Shown: positions 26,367-36,383, numbered from the stretch's first letter. The stretch is 64,000 nt of DNA from Pseudomonadota bacterium (GCA_018816735.1 JAHIVH010000070.1:434001-498000); one strand, 5' to 3'. Notes: generated by a model from the letters alone, not told the origin. Numbers and translations: made by a program.

Positions 26367-27516
26367 AAATGCGATTAAAGGAACAAAAAATTACTGGCTG
26401 TTGCTGATGGTACTTGCAGGTATCGCCGGTGTCGGCTTTCTGGTGTATCTCAACCAGTTCAGCTACGGGCTGGGCATAACAGGTTTAAGCAGAGACGTGA
26501 CATGGGGATTCTATATTGCCCAGTTTACCTTCCTTGTGGGTGTTGCCGCAGGAGGTGTCATGCTGGTCCTTCCCTATTATCTTCATGATTACAAGGCGTT
26601 TGGAAGAATCACCATCCTGGGGGAATTCCTGGCAGTCGGTGCGATCATCATGTGTCTGCTTTTTATTGTGGCTGACATGGGTCAGCCAATCCGGGCCATG
26701 AACGTGATCATGAACGCCACACCGTATTCCATGCTTTTCTGGGATTTTATCGTGTTAAACACGTATCTTGTCCTGAATATTGTGATTGGCTGGAAACTGC
26801 TTGAGGCGGAACGAAATTATGTCAAGCCGCCTGCATGGGTGAAATTGCTTATCTATTTTTCAATCCCCTGTGCGTTTGGTATTCATACGGTAACGGCATA
26901 TCTTTACTGCGGTCTTCCGGGAAGACATTTCTGGCTGACGGCGGTTCTGGCACCCCGGTTTTTGGCGTCTGCCTTTGCAGCCGGGCCGTCATTCCTGATT
27001 ATTTTGTGCTTCATCGTCCGAAAATTTACAAAATTTGATCCAGGCACCAAAGCCATGCAGACATTGATGAAAATCATCACCTATGCATTGATCGCCAATG
27101 TGTTCTTCTTTGCATGTGAGCTTTTTACCGCATTCTACAGTGGGATTCCCAGCCATATTGATCACATCAAGTATCTTTTTGTGGGTCATGAGGGGCATGG
27201 TGTACTGGTACCCTGGATGTGGGCATCGATGATTCTGATGGGCCTTTCCATTTGCCTGTTGGTTGTTCCCAGCATCAGAAACGATGAAAGAATGATGCCG
27301 GTACTTTGTGTCATGGTGTTTATAGGCACCTGGATCGACAAGGGGATGGGCATGATGGCTGGCGGATTTGTGCCAAACCCCATGCACCATTACAATGAAT
27401 ATGTACCTACACTAAAGGAAATTGCCATCACATTAGGTGTCTGGGCAACGGGCTTTATCGTGCTGACGATTCTATACAAAATAGCGGTATCGATCAAGGA
27501 AGAGGTAAGAGCGTAA
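26359..27516 (+). CDS. dsrP: DsrP, NrfD-type integral membrane subunit
   Basis: A 385-residue protein with about ten membrane helices, of the NrfD/PsrC family. It provides a second quinone-interacting site of the complex. Features include the GLSRDVTWGFYIAQFTFLVGVAAGG and DMGQPIRAMNVI segments typical of the family. AGGAGG is followed after 8 bases by the ATG at 26359; a GTG three codons earlier overlaps that site. A strong terminator follows 30 bases later, closing the operon. Confidence 0.93.
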   Translation: MLENAIKGTKNYWLLLMVLAGIAGVGFLVYLNQFSYGLGITGLSRDVTWGFYIAQFTFLVGVAAGGVMLVLPYYLHDYKAFGRITILGEFLAVGAIIMCLLFIVADMGQPIRAMNVIMNATPYSMLFWDFIVLNTYLVLNIVIGWKLLEAERNYVKPPAWVKLLIYFSIPCAFGIHTVTAYLYCGLPGRHFWLTAVLAPRFLASAFAAGPSFLIILCFIVRKFTKFDPGTKAMQTLMKIITYALIANVFFFACELFTAFYSGIPSHIDHIKYLFVGHEGHGVLVPWMWASMILMGLSICLLVVPSIRNDERMMPVLCVMVFIGTWIDKGMGMMAGGFVPNPMHHYNEYVPTLKEIAITLGVWATGFIVLTILYKIAVSIKEEVRA

Positions 27517-27545
27517 GCTCCGCTCATATATTCAAGATATTTGAA

Positions 27546-27585
27546 AAAAGAGGGGAGGGGGGTTTGATGGCCTCTCCCCTCTTTT
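27546..27585 (+). terminator. Rho-independent terminator of the dsr operon
   Basis: AAAAGAGGGGAG (27546-27557) pairs with CTCCCCTCTTTT (27574-27585), a 12-bp stem whose 3' arm ends in Ts. It lies 30 bases behind dsrP and before an independent gene. Confidence 0.85.
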
Positions 27586-27630
27586 CATTGTTTCAGCTAA
27601 CGGACTTTCTTTCATGAAAAGTGGTAGCAG

Positions 27631-28101
27631 ATGATAAATTTAAAGAAATTTACCAACCTGGATCAAACGCAAAAAGGTTATGTTAAAGCTGACCCGGTTA
27701 AACGGGTTATTGCATTCGTGATCGATTCTGTCATTGCGGTCATGATTGGTGTTATCCCTGTTTTTGGCGGGATTTTAGGGGGGCTGTTCTTCCTGTTTCG
27801 AGATGCCTTACCTGTGGAATGGCTTGAAAGCAGAAGCCCAGGCAAACGCCTGATCGGTCTTGATATTGTTAAACGGGATACGAATGCGGGTGTGCTTGAT
27901 TATGCAGATTCTGCCAAGAGAAACTGGATGTTTGCCCTGAATCTAATGATTGCTGTGCCGGTTTTAGGATGGATGATAGCCCCCTTGATTGTTGTTGCCG
28001 GTCCCTTACTGGTGCTCCTTGAGACCTATCGGGTGTTCGCAGATGATGAAGGGAAAAGAATCGGAGACCTGATTGCCGGAACAATGGTTATAGAAAAATA
28101 G
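27631..28101 (+). CDS. RDD family membrane protein
   Basis: A 156-residue protein with three hydrophobic segments. It has the family layout: RVIAFVIDSVIAVMIGVIP (first helix with Arg and Asp), then ESRSPGKRLIGLDIVKRD, then two helices and a final RIGDLIAGTMVI. The function of RDD proteins is poorly known; some are Na+/H+ antiporters or chaperone-like. It lies between the dsr terminator and the rplU promoter, so it is probably transcribed alone. The ribosome site is weak. Confidence 0.75.
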   Translation: MINLKKFTNLDQTQKGYVKADPVKRVIAFVIDSVIAVMIGVIPVFGGILGGLFFLFRDALPVEWLESRSPGKRLIGLDIVKRDTNAGVLDYADSAKRNWMFALNLMIAVPVLGWMIAPLIVVAGPLLVLLETYRVFADDEGKRIGDLIAGTMVIEK

Positions 28102-28119
28102 CATTGATAAAACTTTCTC

Positions 28120-28148
28120 TTGACAATAAAAATGAAAATTCTTAGTAT
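28120..28148 (+). promoter_or_regulatory. Sigma-70 promoter of the rplU operon
   Basis: TTGACA (28120-28125), 17 bases, TAGTAT (28143-28148). It lies 18 bases after the RDD gene stop and about 50 bases before the rplU start, giving a short leader. Confidence 0.65.
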
Positions 28149-28197
28149 ACACAGTTTTTAAAATCAGGGTATATCTGCGTGACATAAGGAGGACAAA

Positions 28198-28515
28198 ATG
28201 ACATATGCTGTTGTTGCTTCGGGCGGCAAGCAATATAAAGTTGAAGAAGGCGCCATTCTAAAGGTCGAAAAACTGGATGGCGATGTGGGGCAGCAAGTTT
28301 CCTTTGACAAGGTTCTCATGTTTTCAGATGGTGAAAATGTGATGATCGGTCAGCCTGTTCTTGAGCAGGTTTCTGTAAGCGGACAGATTGTGGAACAGGG
28401 CAAGCTCAGGAAAATTCTTGTATTCAAATATAAAAAAAGAAAAGGGTATCGAAAAAAACAAGGACATCGTCAGTCATTTACAGCTATTAAAATAGACAGT
28501 ATCAAGGCGGCGTAA
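28198..28515 (+). CDS. rplU: 50S ribosomal protein L21
   Basis: A 105-residue protein with the L21 pattern from its first residues ([18 protein letters not shown]) to the basic C-terminus ([23 protein letters not shown]). It binds 23S rRNA in the large subunit. AAGGAGGACAAA precedes the ATG. First gene of rplU-rpmA-obgE. Confidence 0.97.
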   Translation: MTYAVVASGGKQYKVEEGAILKVEKLDGDVGQQVSFDKVLMFSDGENVMIGQPVLEQVSVSGQIVEQGKLRKILVFKYKKRKGYRKKQGHRQSFTAIKIDSIKAA

Positions 28516-28539
28516 TTCGATATATCAAGGAGTTTTGAA

Positions 28540-28794
28540 ATGGCACATAAAAAGGCTGGTGGTAGTACTAGGAATGGCCGCGACAGCAATGGCCAAAGGC
28601 GTGGCGTTAAAAAATATGGTGGTGAACCTGTGAGGGCCGGCAATATACTGATTCGTCAACTGGGGACCAAAATTCACCCTGGTGAAAATGTCGGGCTTGG
28701 AAGAGACTTTACCCTTTTTGCTTTGATCGATGGTGTGGTCGCTTATGAACGTAAGGGCCGCAAACAGAAAAAAGTCAGCGTTTATGCAGCGTGA
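28540..28794 (+). CDS. rpmA: 50S ribosomal protein L27
   Basis: An 84-residue basic protein starting [20 protein letters not shown], the L27 signature; its N-terminus reaches the peptidyl transferase centre. No cleavable extension precedes the AHKK start. AAGGAG lies before the ATG. The stop overlaps the GTG start of obgE. Confidence 0.97.
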   Translation: MAHKKAGGSTRNGRDSNGQRRGVKKYGGEPVRAGNILIRQLGTKIHPGENVGLGRDFTLFALIDGVVAYERKGRKQKKVSVYAA

Positions 28795-29807
28795 AATTTG
28801 TTGATGAAGCAATTGTTACTGTTCAGTCAGGAAATGGCGGCAGAGGCTGCGTCAGTTTCAGACGTGAACGGTTTGTTGAACGTGGCGGCCCTGATGGGGG
28901 CAATGGCGGGGACGGCGGGGATGTAATCCTCAGAGCGTCCTCCCGGCAACGCACACTTTACCCATTCCGCTTTCAAAAAACGTTTAAGGCCAAGAATGGC
29001 GGCGGTGGGGAAGGCAGGCAACGGCACGGAAAAAACGGAACTCCGGTCATCATTGAAATTCCAACGGGAACGGTGGTAAGCAATCTGGATACCGGAGAAA
29101 TCATCAAGGATTTCTTAACTGATGGTGAAACAGTTGTTCTCGCAAAAGGTGGCCAGGGTGGGCGAGGCAACAAGAATTTTGCAACATCTACCCACAGGGC
29201 ACCCAAATTCGCACAACCTGGAATACCTGGCCAGCAAATCACCTTAAAGCTTGTACTAAAACTGATAGCAGAGGTCGGCATCATCGGCCTTCCCAATGCA
29301 GGCAAATCAACGCTGATCAGTGTCATATCCGCAGCGCGTCCGAAAATTGCCGAATACCCGTTTACAACCATAACTCCCAACATCGGCATCGTCAAAGTTT
29401 CATGGGGAGAGCCTTTTGCTGTTGCCGATATTCCGGGGCTGATTGAAGGCGCACACAAAGGCGCTGGGCTGGGAACCCGGTTTTTGAGGCATATTGAGCG
29501 CACGCTGATACTGGTTCATGTGATTGATGCCGATTCAATAGACGAGTCTGATCCTTTAAAGGATTATCGGATCATTAACAGGGAACTTGGTTCTTACAGC
29601 GAAAAACTGCTTGAAAAACCCAGAATCGTCGTTTTAAATAAAATCGACCTTCTGGAGGCCCAAAAAAAAGCCGAATTATTCAAGGATGCTTTTTGTAAGG
29701 AAAGAGATGATGATGTATTGATTATTTCAGCGGCCACAACTGAAGGGATCGATCATTTGAAAGAAAGACTTGCGAAAGCAGTTGATAAGCTCCATGAAAC
29801 GCCATAG
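28791..29807 (+). CDS. obgE: GTPase Obg/CgtA
   Basis: A 338-residue ribosome-assembly and stress GTPase. The glycine-rich Obg fold occupies residues 1-158 ([27 protein letters not shown]). The G domain follows with G1 [11 protein letters not shown]2 [11 protein letters not shown]3 [10 protein letters not shown] and G4 NKID. It starts at GTG, overlapping rpmA by GTGA. The variable C-terminal domain is short, as in many anaerobes. Confidence 0.96.
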   Translation: MKFVDEAIVTVQSGNGGRGCVSFRRERFVERGGPDGGNGGDGGDVILRASSRQRTLYPFRFQKTFKAKNGGGGEGRQRHGKNGTPVIIEIPTGTVVSNLDTGEIIKDFLTDGETVVLAKGGQGGRGNKNFATSTHRAPKFAQPGIPGQQITLKLVLKLIAEVGIIGLPNAGKSTLISVISAARPKIAEYPFTTITPNIGIVKVSWGEPFAVADIPGLIEGAHKGAGLGTRFLRHIERTLILVHVIDADSIDESDPLKDYRIINRELGSYSEKLLEKPRIVVLNKIDLLEAQKKAELFKDAFCKERDDDVLIISAATTEGIDHLKERLAKAVDKLHETP

Positions 29808-30933
29808 AAAAGAATATTTCAGCAGAGTAAGGCGTGTCGTTGTTAAAGTAGGCAGCGGTGTTCTTACAAAGGATAGCGGACTGAACCTGAATGTCGTCGA
29901 ATCTATCAGCAGCCAGATTTCGCAACTGATGGACCAGGGGATGGAAGTGATTCTTGTTTCGTCCGGCGCAATGGCTGCGGGTTTACGAAAAATGGGATTC
30001 TCCAGGCGGCCGGATGAAATTCCCCAAAGGCAGGCGATTGCAGCCATAGGCCAGGCTGGCCTTATTCTTGAATATGAAAAAATGTTTGCCCGGTTTGGCC
30101 GGAAAGTTGCGCAGATTCTTTTAACGGCAAATGATCTTTCAAATCGGGTGAGGTATCTGAATGTAAGGAATACCCTGAATACACTGGTGTCATGGAAGGT
30201 TTTACCGATCATTAATGAAAACGATACAGTTGTCACAGATGAAATCAAGGTGGGAGATAATGATAACCTTTCCGCAGTGATCGCACTTTTACTTGATGCG
30301 GATATCCTGATCAATCTCACAGATATAGACGGGCTGTTTACAAAGAATCCCAAAACAGACCCGGAAGCGGAGCTGATTTCTGAAGTGCCTGAGATCGATA
30401 AAAATATCGAATCCATTGCCACAGGGTTACCGGGCGTGTTGGGAACCGGAGGGATGATGAGCAAGGTTACGGCTGCCCGCAAGACTGTGGCGGCAAGTAT
30501 TCCCATGATTATTGCCAATGGGGCCAGACAAAACATACTTCTGGATCTTTTTGACGGCAAAGACCTGGGGACATTTTTTATTCCCGGAAAAGAGCGGCTG
30601 AACAGCAGAAAATGCTGGATCGCTTTTAATTTGAAACCCAAAGGGAAACTTGTAATTGACGACGGTGCATCCAGGGCACTTTCCGGGCAGGGAAAAAGTC
30701 TTTTGCCTATAGGCATTAAAAGTGTTACAGGCAGTTTCAGTGTGGGTGATCCTGTGGAATTTTGGGATATGAGTGGCAACAGGCTTGGCGTGGGGCTTGT
30801 AAATTACAGTTCCGCAGATATCGACAAGATAAAAGGCCTGAACTCATCAAAAATTTCACAATTCTTAGGGTCAAAACCCTATGATGAAGTTATCCACAGA
30901 GATAATCTCGCATTTACTTTTAAGGCGGATTAG
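29794..30933 (+). CDS. proB: Glutamate 5-kinase
   Basis: A 379-residue enzyme catalysing the first step of proline synthesis. The amino-acid kinase fold (about 1-260) has RVVVKVGSGVL, VSSGAMAAGL and INENDTV motifs; a PUA domain of about 75 residues follows (KGKLVIDDGASRAL). The ATG at 29794 overlaps the end of obgE by 14 bases; a TTG 24 bases earlier is also in frame but has no better ribosome site. It is followed by proA after 58 bases. Confidence 0.95.
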   Translation: MKRHRKEYFSRVRRVVVKVGSGVLTKDSGLNLNVVESISSQISQLMDQGMEVILVSSGAMAAGLRKMGFSRRPDEIPQRQAIAAIGQAGLILEYEKMFARFGRKVAQILLTANDLSNRVRYLNVRNTLNTLVSWKVLPIINENDTVVTDEIKVGDNDNLSAVIALLLDADILINLTDIDGLFTKNPKTDPEAELISEVPEIDKNIESIATGLPGVLGTGGMMSKVTAARKTVAASIPMIIANGARQNILLDLFDGKDLGTFFIPGKERLNSRKCWIAFNLKPKGKLVIDDGASRALSGQGKSLLPIGIKSVTGSFSVGDPVEFWDMSGNRLGVGLVNYSSADIDKIKGLNSSKISQFLGSKPYDEVIHRDNLAFTFKAD

Positions 30934-30991
30934 GCAATAAACGTAAAATCCTTGCAGAAAAGCGTCAATTGATAAGGAGGGTATAATAAAG

Positions 30992-32248
30992 ATGACAGTT
31001 GAAGCTGAAATCAGAGAGATCTCAAAAAATGCACGGGCCGCCGCATTTCAGATGGCCACATGCTCGCCTGACAAGAAAAACCAAACCCTGTTGAAAATTG
31101 CTGCCAAGATAGAACAAAAAAAAGATTTCCTGAAAGCCGAAAATAAAAAGGACTTGGCGTACGCCCGGGATAAAGAGTTGTCCGATGCCATGATAGACCG
31201 GCTCACTTTAAAGGATGCTACGCTTGCATCAATGATAGAAGGACTGAACTATGTGGTGACCCTTAAAGATCCGGTGGGGGAAATCACCCGCACGTGGACA
31301 CGGCCGAACGGGCTTCAGGTGTCCCGCATGAGAATTCCTTTAGGCGTGATCTGCATGATTTATGAATCAAGGCCGAATGTAACTATAGATGCGGCCGGGC
31401 TTTGTCTGAAATCCGGAAATGCAGTTATATTAAGAGGCGGTTCAGAATCCTTTCATTCCAATCAGGCGCTTTCCGGTATCATCAGTGAAGCGCTTCAGGA
31501 AGCCGGCCTTTCGCCGCATGCCGCCCAAGTGATACCCATGCGCGACAGAGAAGCCGTGAATTTTCTGCTGGAGCAGGAAGAGCTGATTGATCTCATTATT
31601 CCACGGGGAGGTGAAAGCTTGATCCGCTTTGTGGTCAATCATTCGAAAATTCCCGTTTTAAAACACTACAAAGGCGTTTGCCATGTGTATGTGGATGAAG
31701 GCGCAGATTCGGATATGGCGGTAGACATCTGCATCAACTCAAAAGTCCAGCGGCCAGGTGTCTGCAACGCCATGGAAACCATGCTTGTCCATCAATCCAT
31801 TGCCGGTTCATTTCTGCCGAAAGTGGCTGATGAATTTAAAAAAGCCGGTGTGGAATTACGGGGATGTGAAAAAACCCTTAACATATTGCCGGATATTAAA
31901 AAAGCCGTGGAACAGGACTGGTATGAAGAATATCTGGACTTGATTCTTGCTGTAAAAGTGGTTGAAAGTATGGATGCGGCTATTTCGCATATGGCCAAGT
32001 ACGGATCCCGTCACACAGAGTCAATCGTGACCTCGGATTATGCCAGATCGAAACGGTTTTTAAAAGAAGTTGACTCTTCAGTTGTTCTGGTGAATGCATC
32101 AACCCGCTTTAACGATGGCGGGCAACTGGGGCTAGGCGCAGAGATTGGTATCAGCACCTCAAAGCTGCATGCATTTGGTCCCATGGGACTTGAAGAACTG
32201 ACCACAACCAAGTTTGCTGTGCTGGGCGATGGCCAGATCAGAACATGA
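30992..32248 (+). CDS. proA: Gamma-glutamyl phosphate reductase
   Basis: A 418-residue NADPH-dependent enzyme making glutamate semialdehyde. It belongs to the aldehyde dehydrogenase fold. The catalytic Cys is in [18 protein letters not shown], and the start of the phosphate/NADP region has [32 protein letters not shown] precedes the ATG. It directly follows proB, completing the proline pair. Confidence 0.96.
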   Translation: MTVEAEIREISKNARAAAFQMATCSPDKKNQTLLKIAAKIEQKKDFLKAENKKDLAYARDKELSDAMIDRLTLKDATLASMIEGLNYVVTLKDPVGEITRTWTRPNGLQVSRMRIPLGVICMIYESRPNVTIDAAGLCLKSGNAVILRGGSESFHSNQALSGIISEALQEAGLSPHAAQVIPMRDREAVNFLLEQEELIDLIIPRGGESLIRFVVNHSKIPVLKHYKGVCHVYVDEGADSDMAVDICINSKVQRPGVCNAMETMLVHQSIAGSFLPKVADEFKKAGVELRGCEKTLNILPDIKKAVEQDWYEEYLDLILAVKVVESMDAAISHMAKYGSRHTESIVTSDYARSKRFLKEVDSSVVLVNASTRFNDGGQLGLGAEIGISTSKLHAFGPMGLEELTTTKFAVLGDGQIRT

Positions 32249-32286
32249 TTTTTTTGAAAGGAGAAATGATTTAAGGGGATAAGTGT

Positions 32287-32994
32287 ATGAAAAAAGGACC
32301 TTCAAATGATCCATCTGTCCATAGACCTTTGCGCATAGGCCTGTTTGGTGGAACGTTTAATCCGGTCCATATCGGTCACTTGAGATGTATGGTTGAAATC
32401 AGAGAATCCTTTTTTATAGATCAACTTGTTATCATTCCTTCGGCAAGTCCTCCCCATAAAGCAATGGAAGGTATGGTGAATGCCTCAGAGCGGCTTTCCA
32501 TGCTAAAGCTTTCAGTTTCAGGTATGCCTTTATTTACAGTTTCTGATGTGGAAATTGAGAGGAAAGGCCCGTCCTATTCCATAGATACGGTAAAATATTT
32601 TAAGGGTATTGTTCACGCGTCTGATGAATTGTTTTTTATTATGGGCATAGACGCTTTTTTAGAGTTGGATACCTGGAAATCCCATGAAGAACTGCTGGCG
32701 CTGATTCCGATCATTATAATGAATCGTCCGGGAAAATGGACCGCTAAAGACATATCGTCATCAGAGGCGGTTGAAAAATACCTGAAAACGCACATCTCAC
32801 CCATGTATAACGTTTCAGATGGGCAGGCACGGTTTGTTCATCCGTTGAAACAAGATGTTTTTTTGCAGAATGTGACACCACTTGATATCTCATCAACCCG
32901 AATCAGGCAGTTGGTTGAAAGCGGAAAATCCATCCGTTATCTGGTACCGGATTGTGTGGCAGATGTTATTGAACAGAAAGGGCTTTACAAATGA
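32287..32994 (+). CDS. nadD: Nicotinate-nucleotide adenylyltransferase
   Basis: A 235-residue NAD-synthesis enzyme. The N-terminal GLFGGTFNPVHIGHL contains the (H/T)xGH nucleotidyltransferase motif, and SSTRIRQL near the C-terminus is the second ATP-binding motif. It is longer than usual at the N-terminus by about 15 residues. It overlaps rsfS by ATGA, a common arrangement. Confidence 0.93.
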   Translation: MKKGPSNDPSVHRPLRIGLFGGTFNPVHIGHLRCMVEIRESFFIDQLVIIPSASPPHKAMEGMVNASERLSMLKLSVSGMPLFTVSDVEIERKGPSYSIDTVKYFKGIVHASDELFFIMGIDAFLELDTWKSHEELLALIPIIIMNRPGKWTAKDISSSEAVEKYLKTHISPMYNVSDGQARFVHPLKQDVFLQNVTPLDISSTRIRQLVESGKSIRYLVPDCVADVIEQKGLYK

Positions 32995-33347
32995 CAGACG
33001 TTTTCAAGCAATCGATATTGCCTTATCTAAAATCCGTTAAAGGGAAAAAGGCAGAAGATGTGGTTGTACTGGATGTGAGAAAACTCACATCCTATTCAGA
33101 TGTGCTTATCATCGCAAGCGGCAATTCAAGCAGACAGGTTGCCGCCATTGGCGAACACGTAAGAAGAGAACTTAAGAAACAGTCCATCAAGCCCATTGGC
33201 GTGGAAGGTCTGCGGGAAGGCCAATGGGTGCTTATGGATTATGGTCATGTGATCATACACATTTTTTATGAAGAGGTCAGAAAATTTTATGATCTGGAAG
33301 GGCTCTGGGTGGATGCAAAACGACTGGAGCTTGACGCCAGCACGTAA
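32991..33347 (+). CDS. rsfS: Ribosomal silencing factor RsfS
   Basis: A 118-residue protein of the Iojap family, binding L14 to block subunit joining when nutrients are short. Motifs: KAEDVVVLDVRKLTSYSDVLIIASGNSSRQVAAI and GQWVLMDYGHVIIHIFYEEVRKFYDLEGLW. Its start overlaps the nadD stop. Confidence 0.95.
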   Translation: MTDVFKQSILPYLKSVKGKKAEDVVVLDVRKLTSYSDVLIIASGNSSRQVAAIGEHVRRELKKQSIKPIGVEGLREGQWVLMDYGHVIIHIFYEEVRKFYDLEGLWVDAKRLELDAST

Positions 33348-33393
33348 CAGGTGTTTTAAGAAGCAAATTATATTGAAAGATTGGAGATATATG

Positions 33394-34935
33394 ATGGATA
33401 AGAAAAAACCACTGATTCTGATGATATTGGACGGATGGGGCATCAATCCGGATAGTTATGGGAATGCTGTTTTTCAGGCAAAAACACCCTGCCTGGATAG
33501 ATTGAAAAAGGCGTATCCGATAACCCGGCTCAAATGTTCAGGCAAGGATGTAGGGCTTCCCCCGGGGATCATGGGGAATTCGGAGGTTGGCCATTTAAAT
33601 ATTGGTGCCGGAAGAATTGTCTATCAGGACCTTTTAAGAATCGATATGGCTGTTGAGAATGGGTCTTTTTTTGACAACAGCGCATTTATAACAGTGATGG
33701 AAACGGTCAAGAAAAAAGGAACATCACTCCATTTGATGGGGCTATTATCAGACGGTGGCGTGCATAGTCAGCTCAATCACCTTCTTTCCCTTCTCAATAT
33801 GACCAGAGAACATGCACTTGAAAACGTATATGTACATGCCATTTTGGATGGCCGGGATACCCCGCCGGACAGTGGTATCGGGTATGTAAAAACATTGCAG
33901 AATCATATCAGGAAAAACAAGCACGGTAAAATTGCATCCATATGCGGAAGATATTATGCCATGGACAGGGACACCCGGTGGGAGAGAACCCTTAAGGCAT
34001 ATAATCTGTATACGATTGGTGAAGGAAACCGTTTTGAAGATCCACTTACGGCGATTCAAATGTCGTATGATACGGGAGAAACCGATGAATTTGTAAAACC
34101 GGCTACGATGACCGATAAGGCCGGACAACCAGTAGCAATCATTAAAGATGGAGATGGTGTCATATTTTTTAATTTCCGTTCAGATCGTGCGCGACAAATC
34201 ACCCGGGCCTTGACATTCAATGATTTTTCATTTTTTGAACGTAAGGCGTTTCCATCTGTTTGTGAGTATGTCTGTATGACCAGTTATGATGAAACGTTTA
34301 CCCTGCCCGTTGCGTTTCAACCGGTTTCCTTAACGGGAATTCTGGGAGAAGTGATCAGCAGGAAAGGGCTCAGACAATTAAGGATTGCAGAAACAGAGAA
34401 ATATGCCCACGTGACCTATTTTTTTAACGGCGGCGAGGAAAAACCGTTTCCCCTGGAAGATCGATGCCTCGTACCCTCACCAAGAGATGTGGCCACATAT
34501 GATTTAAAACCGGAGATGAGTGCGCTTGAAGTGACAAAGGAAGTCCTCACACGGATCAGATCGAATACGTATGATCTCATTGTGTTAAATTTTGCCAATA
34601 TGGATATGGTCGGTCATACAGGCGTTCTTAAAGCGGCCATTAAAGCATGTGAGATTGTTGATGGGTGTGTGAATGGTATTGTAACAGAAATTATGGCCAG
34701 CGGCGGTGTTGCAATGATTACCGCTGATCATGGCAATTCAGAAAAAATGCTCAACGAAAACGGAGAACCGTTTACCGCACACACGGTGAACGAAGTGCAG
34801 CTTGTTTTGGTGGATGACAGAAGAAAAAACATGAAATTGAAACCAGGGAAATTGGGTGATATCGCGCCTACCATTCTGCATCTGATGAAAATAGAAAAGC
34901 CATCGGAAATGACAGGTGAGTCGCTTGTTGTTTAG
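33394..34935 (+). CDS. gpmI: 2,3-bisphosphoglycerate-independent phosphoglycerate mutase
   Basis: A 513-residue Mn-dependent glycolytic enzyme. The alkaline-phosphatase-type core has Asp13 (MILDGWG) and the phosphorylated Ser63 (MGNSEVGHLNIGAGR); C-terminal metal ligands are in NFANMDMVGHTG and TADHGNSEKML. The start is one of two adjacent ATGs (33391/33394) after GGAG; the longest frame adds about 40 residues that overlap rsfS and do not fit the family. Confidence 0.95.
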   Translation: MDKKKPLILMILDGWGINPDSYGNAVFQAKTPCLDRLKKAYPITRLKCSGKDVGLPPGIMGNSEVGHLNIGAGRIVYQDLLRIDMAVENGSFFDNSAFITVMETVKKKGTSLHLMGLLSDGGVHSQLNHLLSLLNMTREHALENVYVHAILDGRDTPPDSGIGYVKTLQNHIRKNKHGKIASICGRYYAMDRDTRWERTLKAYNLYTIGEGNRFEDPLTAIQMSYDTGETDEFVKPATMTDKAGQPVAIIKDGDGVIFFNFRSDRARQITRALTFNDFSFFERKAFPSVCEYVCMTSYDETFTLPVAFQPVSLTGILGEVISRKGLRQLRIAETEKYAHVTYFFNGGEEKPFPLEDRCLVPSPRDVATYDLKPEMSALEVTKEVLTRIRSNTYDLIVLNFANMDMVGHTGVLKAAIKACEIVDGCVNGIVTEIMASGGVAMITADHGNSEKMLNENGEPFTAHTVNEVQLVLVDDRRKNMKLKPGKLGDIAPTILHLMKIEKPSEMTGESLVV

Positions 34936-35021
34936 TGGCGTGTCGTATGGGGGTATCGTTTATTCAATTCAGGAATAATCCTGAATTCCCCAAGCCTATA
35001 AAGGTTATGAAAGAGGAATCT

Positions 35022-35249
35022 ATGAAAAAGAATACAGCGCTAAAGATAGTTAATCCGATAATGGGCGTTCTTCTGATAAATCAGGTTCTGGTGGCGTTTT
35101 TGCACGACTTGCTGCCCAAAGAAGTATTTGAATTTCTGCATGAGGGGGGTGGGGTTGTTTTTGCTGTCGCAGCCATATTGCACGTGACCCTGAATTGGAA
35201 TTGGATCAAGATGAACTTCTTGCAAAAGGCGTCAAAAAAAGACGCATAG
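35022..35249 (+). CDS. Small membrane protein, DUF4405-like
   Basis: A 75-residue protein with two predicted helices (NPIMGVLLINQVLVAFLHDLL and GGGVVFAVAAILHVTLNWNWI). The paired His residues (FLHD, LHEGG, LHVTLNW) recall small cytochrome b-like domains of the DUF4405 type, which may bind haem. The ATG at 35022 follows GAGGAA; the longest frame starts inside the gpmI stop and would add a non-membrane tail. Partner unknown. Confidence 0.6.
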   Translation: MKKNTALKIVNPIMGVLLINQVLVAFLHDLLPKEVFEFLHEGGGVVFAVAAILHVTLNWNWIKMNFLQKASKKDA

Positions 35250-35271
35250 CTGAATTTCAAAGTTATAGAGG

Positions 35272-35313
35272 AAAAAAAATACCCGGTTCTATGGCATTCG
35301 TGATCCGGGTATT
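35272..35313 (-). terminator. Rho-independent terminator for the zinc-ribbon gene
   Basis: On the minus strand AATACCCGG (35286-35278 on the opposite arm) pairs with CCGGGTATT, a 9-bp stem followed by a run of Ts. It lies directly after the stop of the 35321-35998 gene; it may also help terminate the gpmI side. Confidence 0.8.
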
Positions 35314-35320
35314 GGCGTGT

Positions 35321-35998
35321 TTATAGGCCTCCCACTTCTTTTCCGCAATGTTTGCATATGTTTGCCCGGTTTTTTATAATCTCTGCACAGAAAGGGCATT
35401 CCCGGGTAAAATATTTTGCATGGATTTTCCGAATAGCCGTTTCAACCATGTCGACAAGCTTCTGATTCCCAAGCTTCAGATTTCTCAAGGGTTCGATGGC
35501 TTCCGTATCTGCCACATCACCAATCATTTCGGCAGCTTTAAGCCTTACACGAATAGGCTCTGTCGCATCGGACAGCATGGTCAGCATTTTAACAATATCT
35601 TCATTCACATAGCAGTCCGCCAGAATTGAAAATCCTGTTTTCATTTTTTCTTTAAAGATTTCCTGCTCTGCCAGGGCCTGATCATCAATTATCTGCCCTT
35701 TCCCGCCAGCTTCACCAAAAACCGGTATGCACTCATACTGCTCTGTCCCCGGATAATTCATGCATCTGTATGATGCATAATGACCTGTCTGATTCATCAG
35801 GTCATCCCAGCCGCTTTTATACATGGAACAATCGTCATTGAAACATATAAAAAGGTAAGGAACACCCCAGCCCAGACCATCTCCTGAACCAATCATGGGA
35901 TCTTCCCATAAGCTCATTTTCTGATCGCAATGTGGGCATTTGGGTTTTTCCATGGCAAGGAGTCGTTCAAGTATTTCCTGCTTAGTTTCATGCGCCAT
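35321..35998 (-). CDS. Zinc-ribbon/HEAT-repeat protein of unknown function
   Basis: A 225-residue soluble protein. A zinc ribbon is at each end: CPHCDQKM (residues about 21-28) with CFNDDC further on, and CPFCAEIIKNRANICKHCGKE at the C-terminus. Between them a HEAT-like helical segment (RVRLKAAEMIGDVADTEAIEPLRNLKLGN) suggests a protein-binding surface. No known family was identified. It is transcribed alone towards the gpmI end and has its own terminator. The aromatic/Cys-rich part around residues 35-85 is unusual. Confidence 0.6.
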   Translation of the reverse strand: MAHETKQEILERLLAMEKPKCPHCDQKMSLWEDPMIGSGDGLGWGVPYLFICFNDDCSMYKSGWDDLMNQTGHYASYRCMNYPGTEQYECIPVFGEAGGKGQIIDDQALAEQEIFKEKMKTGFSILADCYVNEDIVKMLTMLSDATEPIRVRLKAAEMIGDVADTEAIEPLRNLKLGNQKLVDMVETAIRKIHAKYFTRECPFCAEIIKNRANICKHCGKEVGGL

Positions 35999-36021
35999 CT
36001 TATTCTACTCCATCATTATAG

Positions 36022-36145
36022 ACACTGATTTTTTCAGTGTATTAACTAATAAAAATTACCTCAACGAAAGTAAGGCCTTTTTATATTTTGTCAACAACAT
36101 ATACATGCAGTGGAAATCAGGATGCGTGCGTCAAATGATTGACGC
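36022..36145. other. Intergenic region upstream of the diguanylate cyclase with two dyads
   Basis: The interval 35999-36383 holds no convincing gene. It contains ACACTGA-TTTTT-TCAGTGT (36022-36040) and GCGTCAA-ATGA-TTGACGC (36128-36145). The second is a perfect 7-bp-arm palindrome that could be a regulator site or a hairpin. The rest is AT-rich without clear promoters. Confidence 0.4.
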
Positions 36146-36383
36146 CTCCAGTGGATTACCGGATATTTTAGAGTCATCCGTCTGAGTGGTTCGTATCCAG
36201 CCTTTCAGACAACACGCACGATCTTTAATAAGAATCACGGCGCATTTGAATCACGATGGCAGGCATAAATTGCCGGGTTGCGCAGTACTGCTTTTTGAAA
36301 ATGACGGGAAATCAACTGATTGGAAAAATGGCATTAAACTTGCAAAAGATAGCATTAGATAACCATTTAAGAGGGAACCCAAT

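Noticed and set aside
33268-33393. Longer N-terminus for gpmI
   Set aside because: Overlaps rsfS, lacks a ribosome site and does not resemble the family before MDKKKPLIL.
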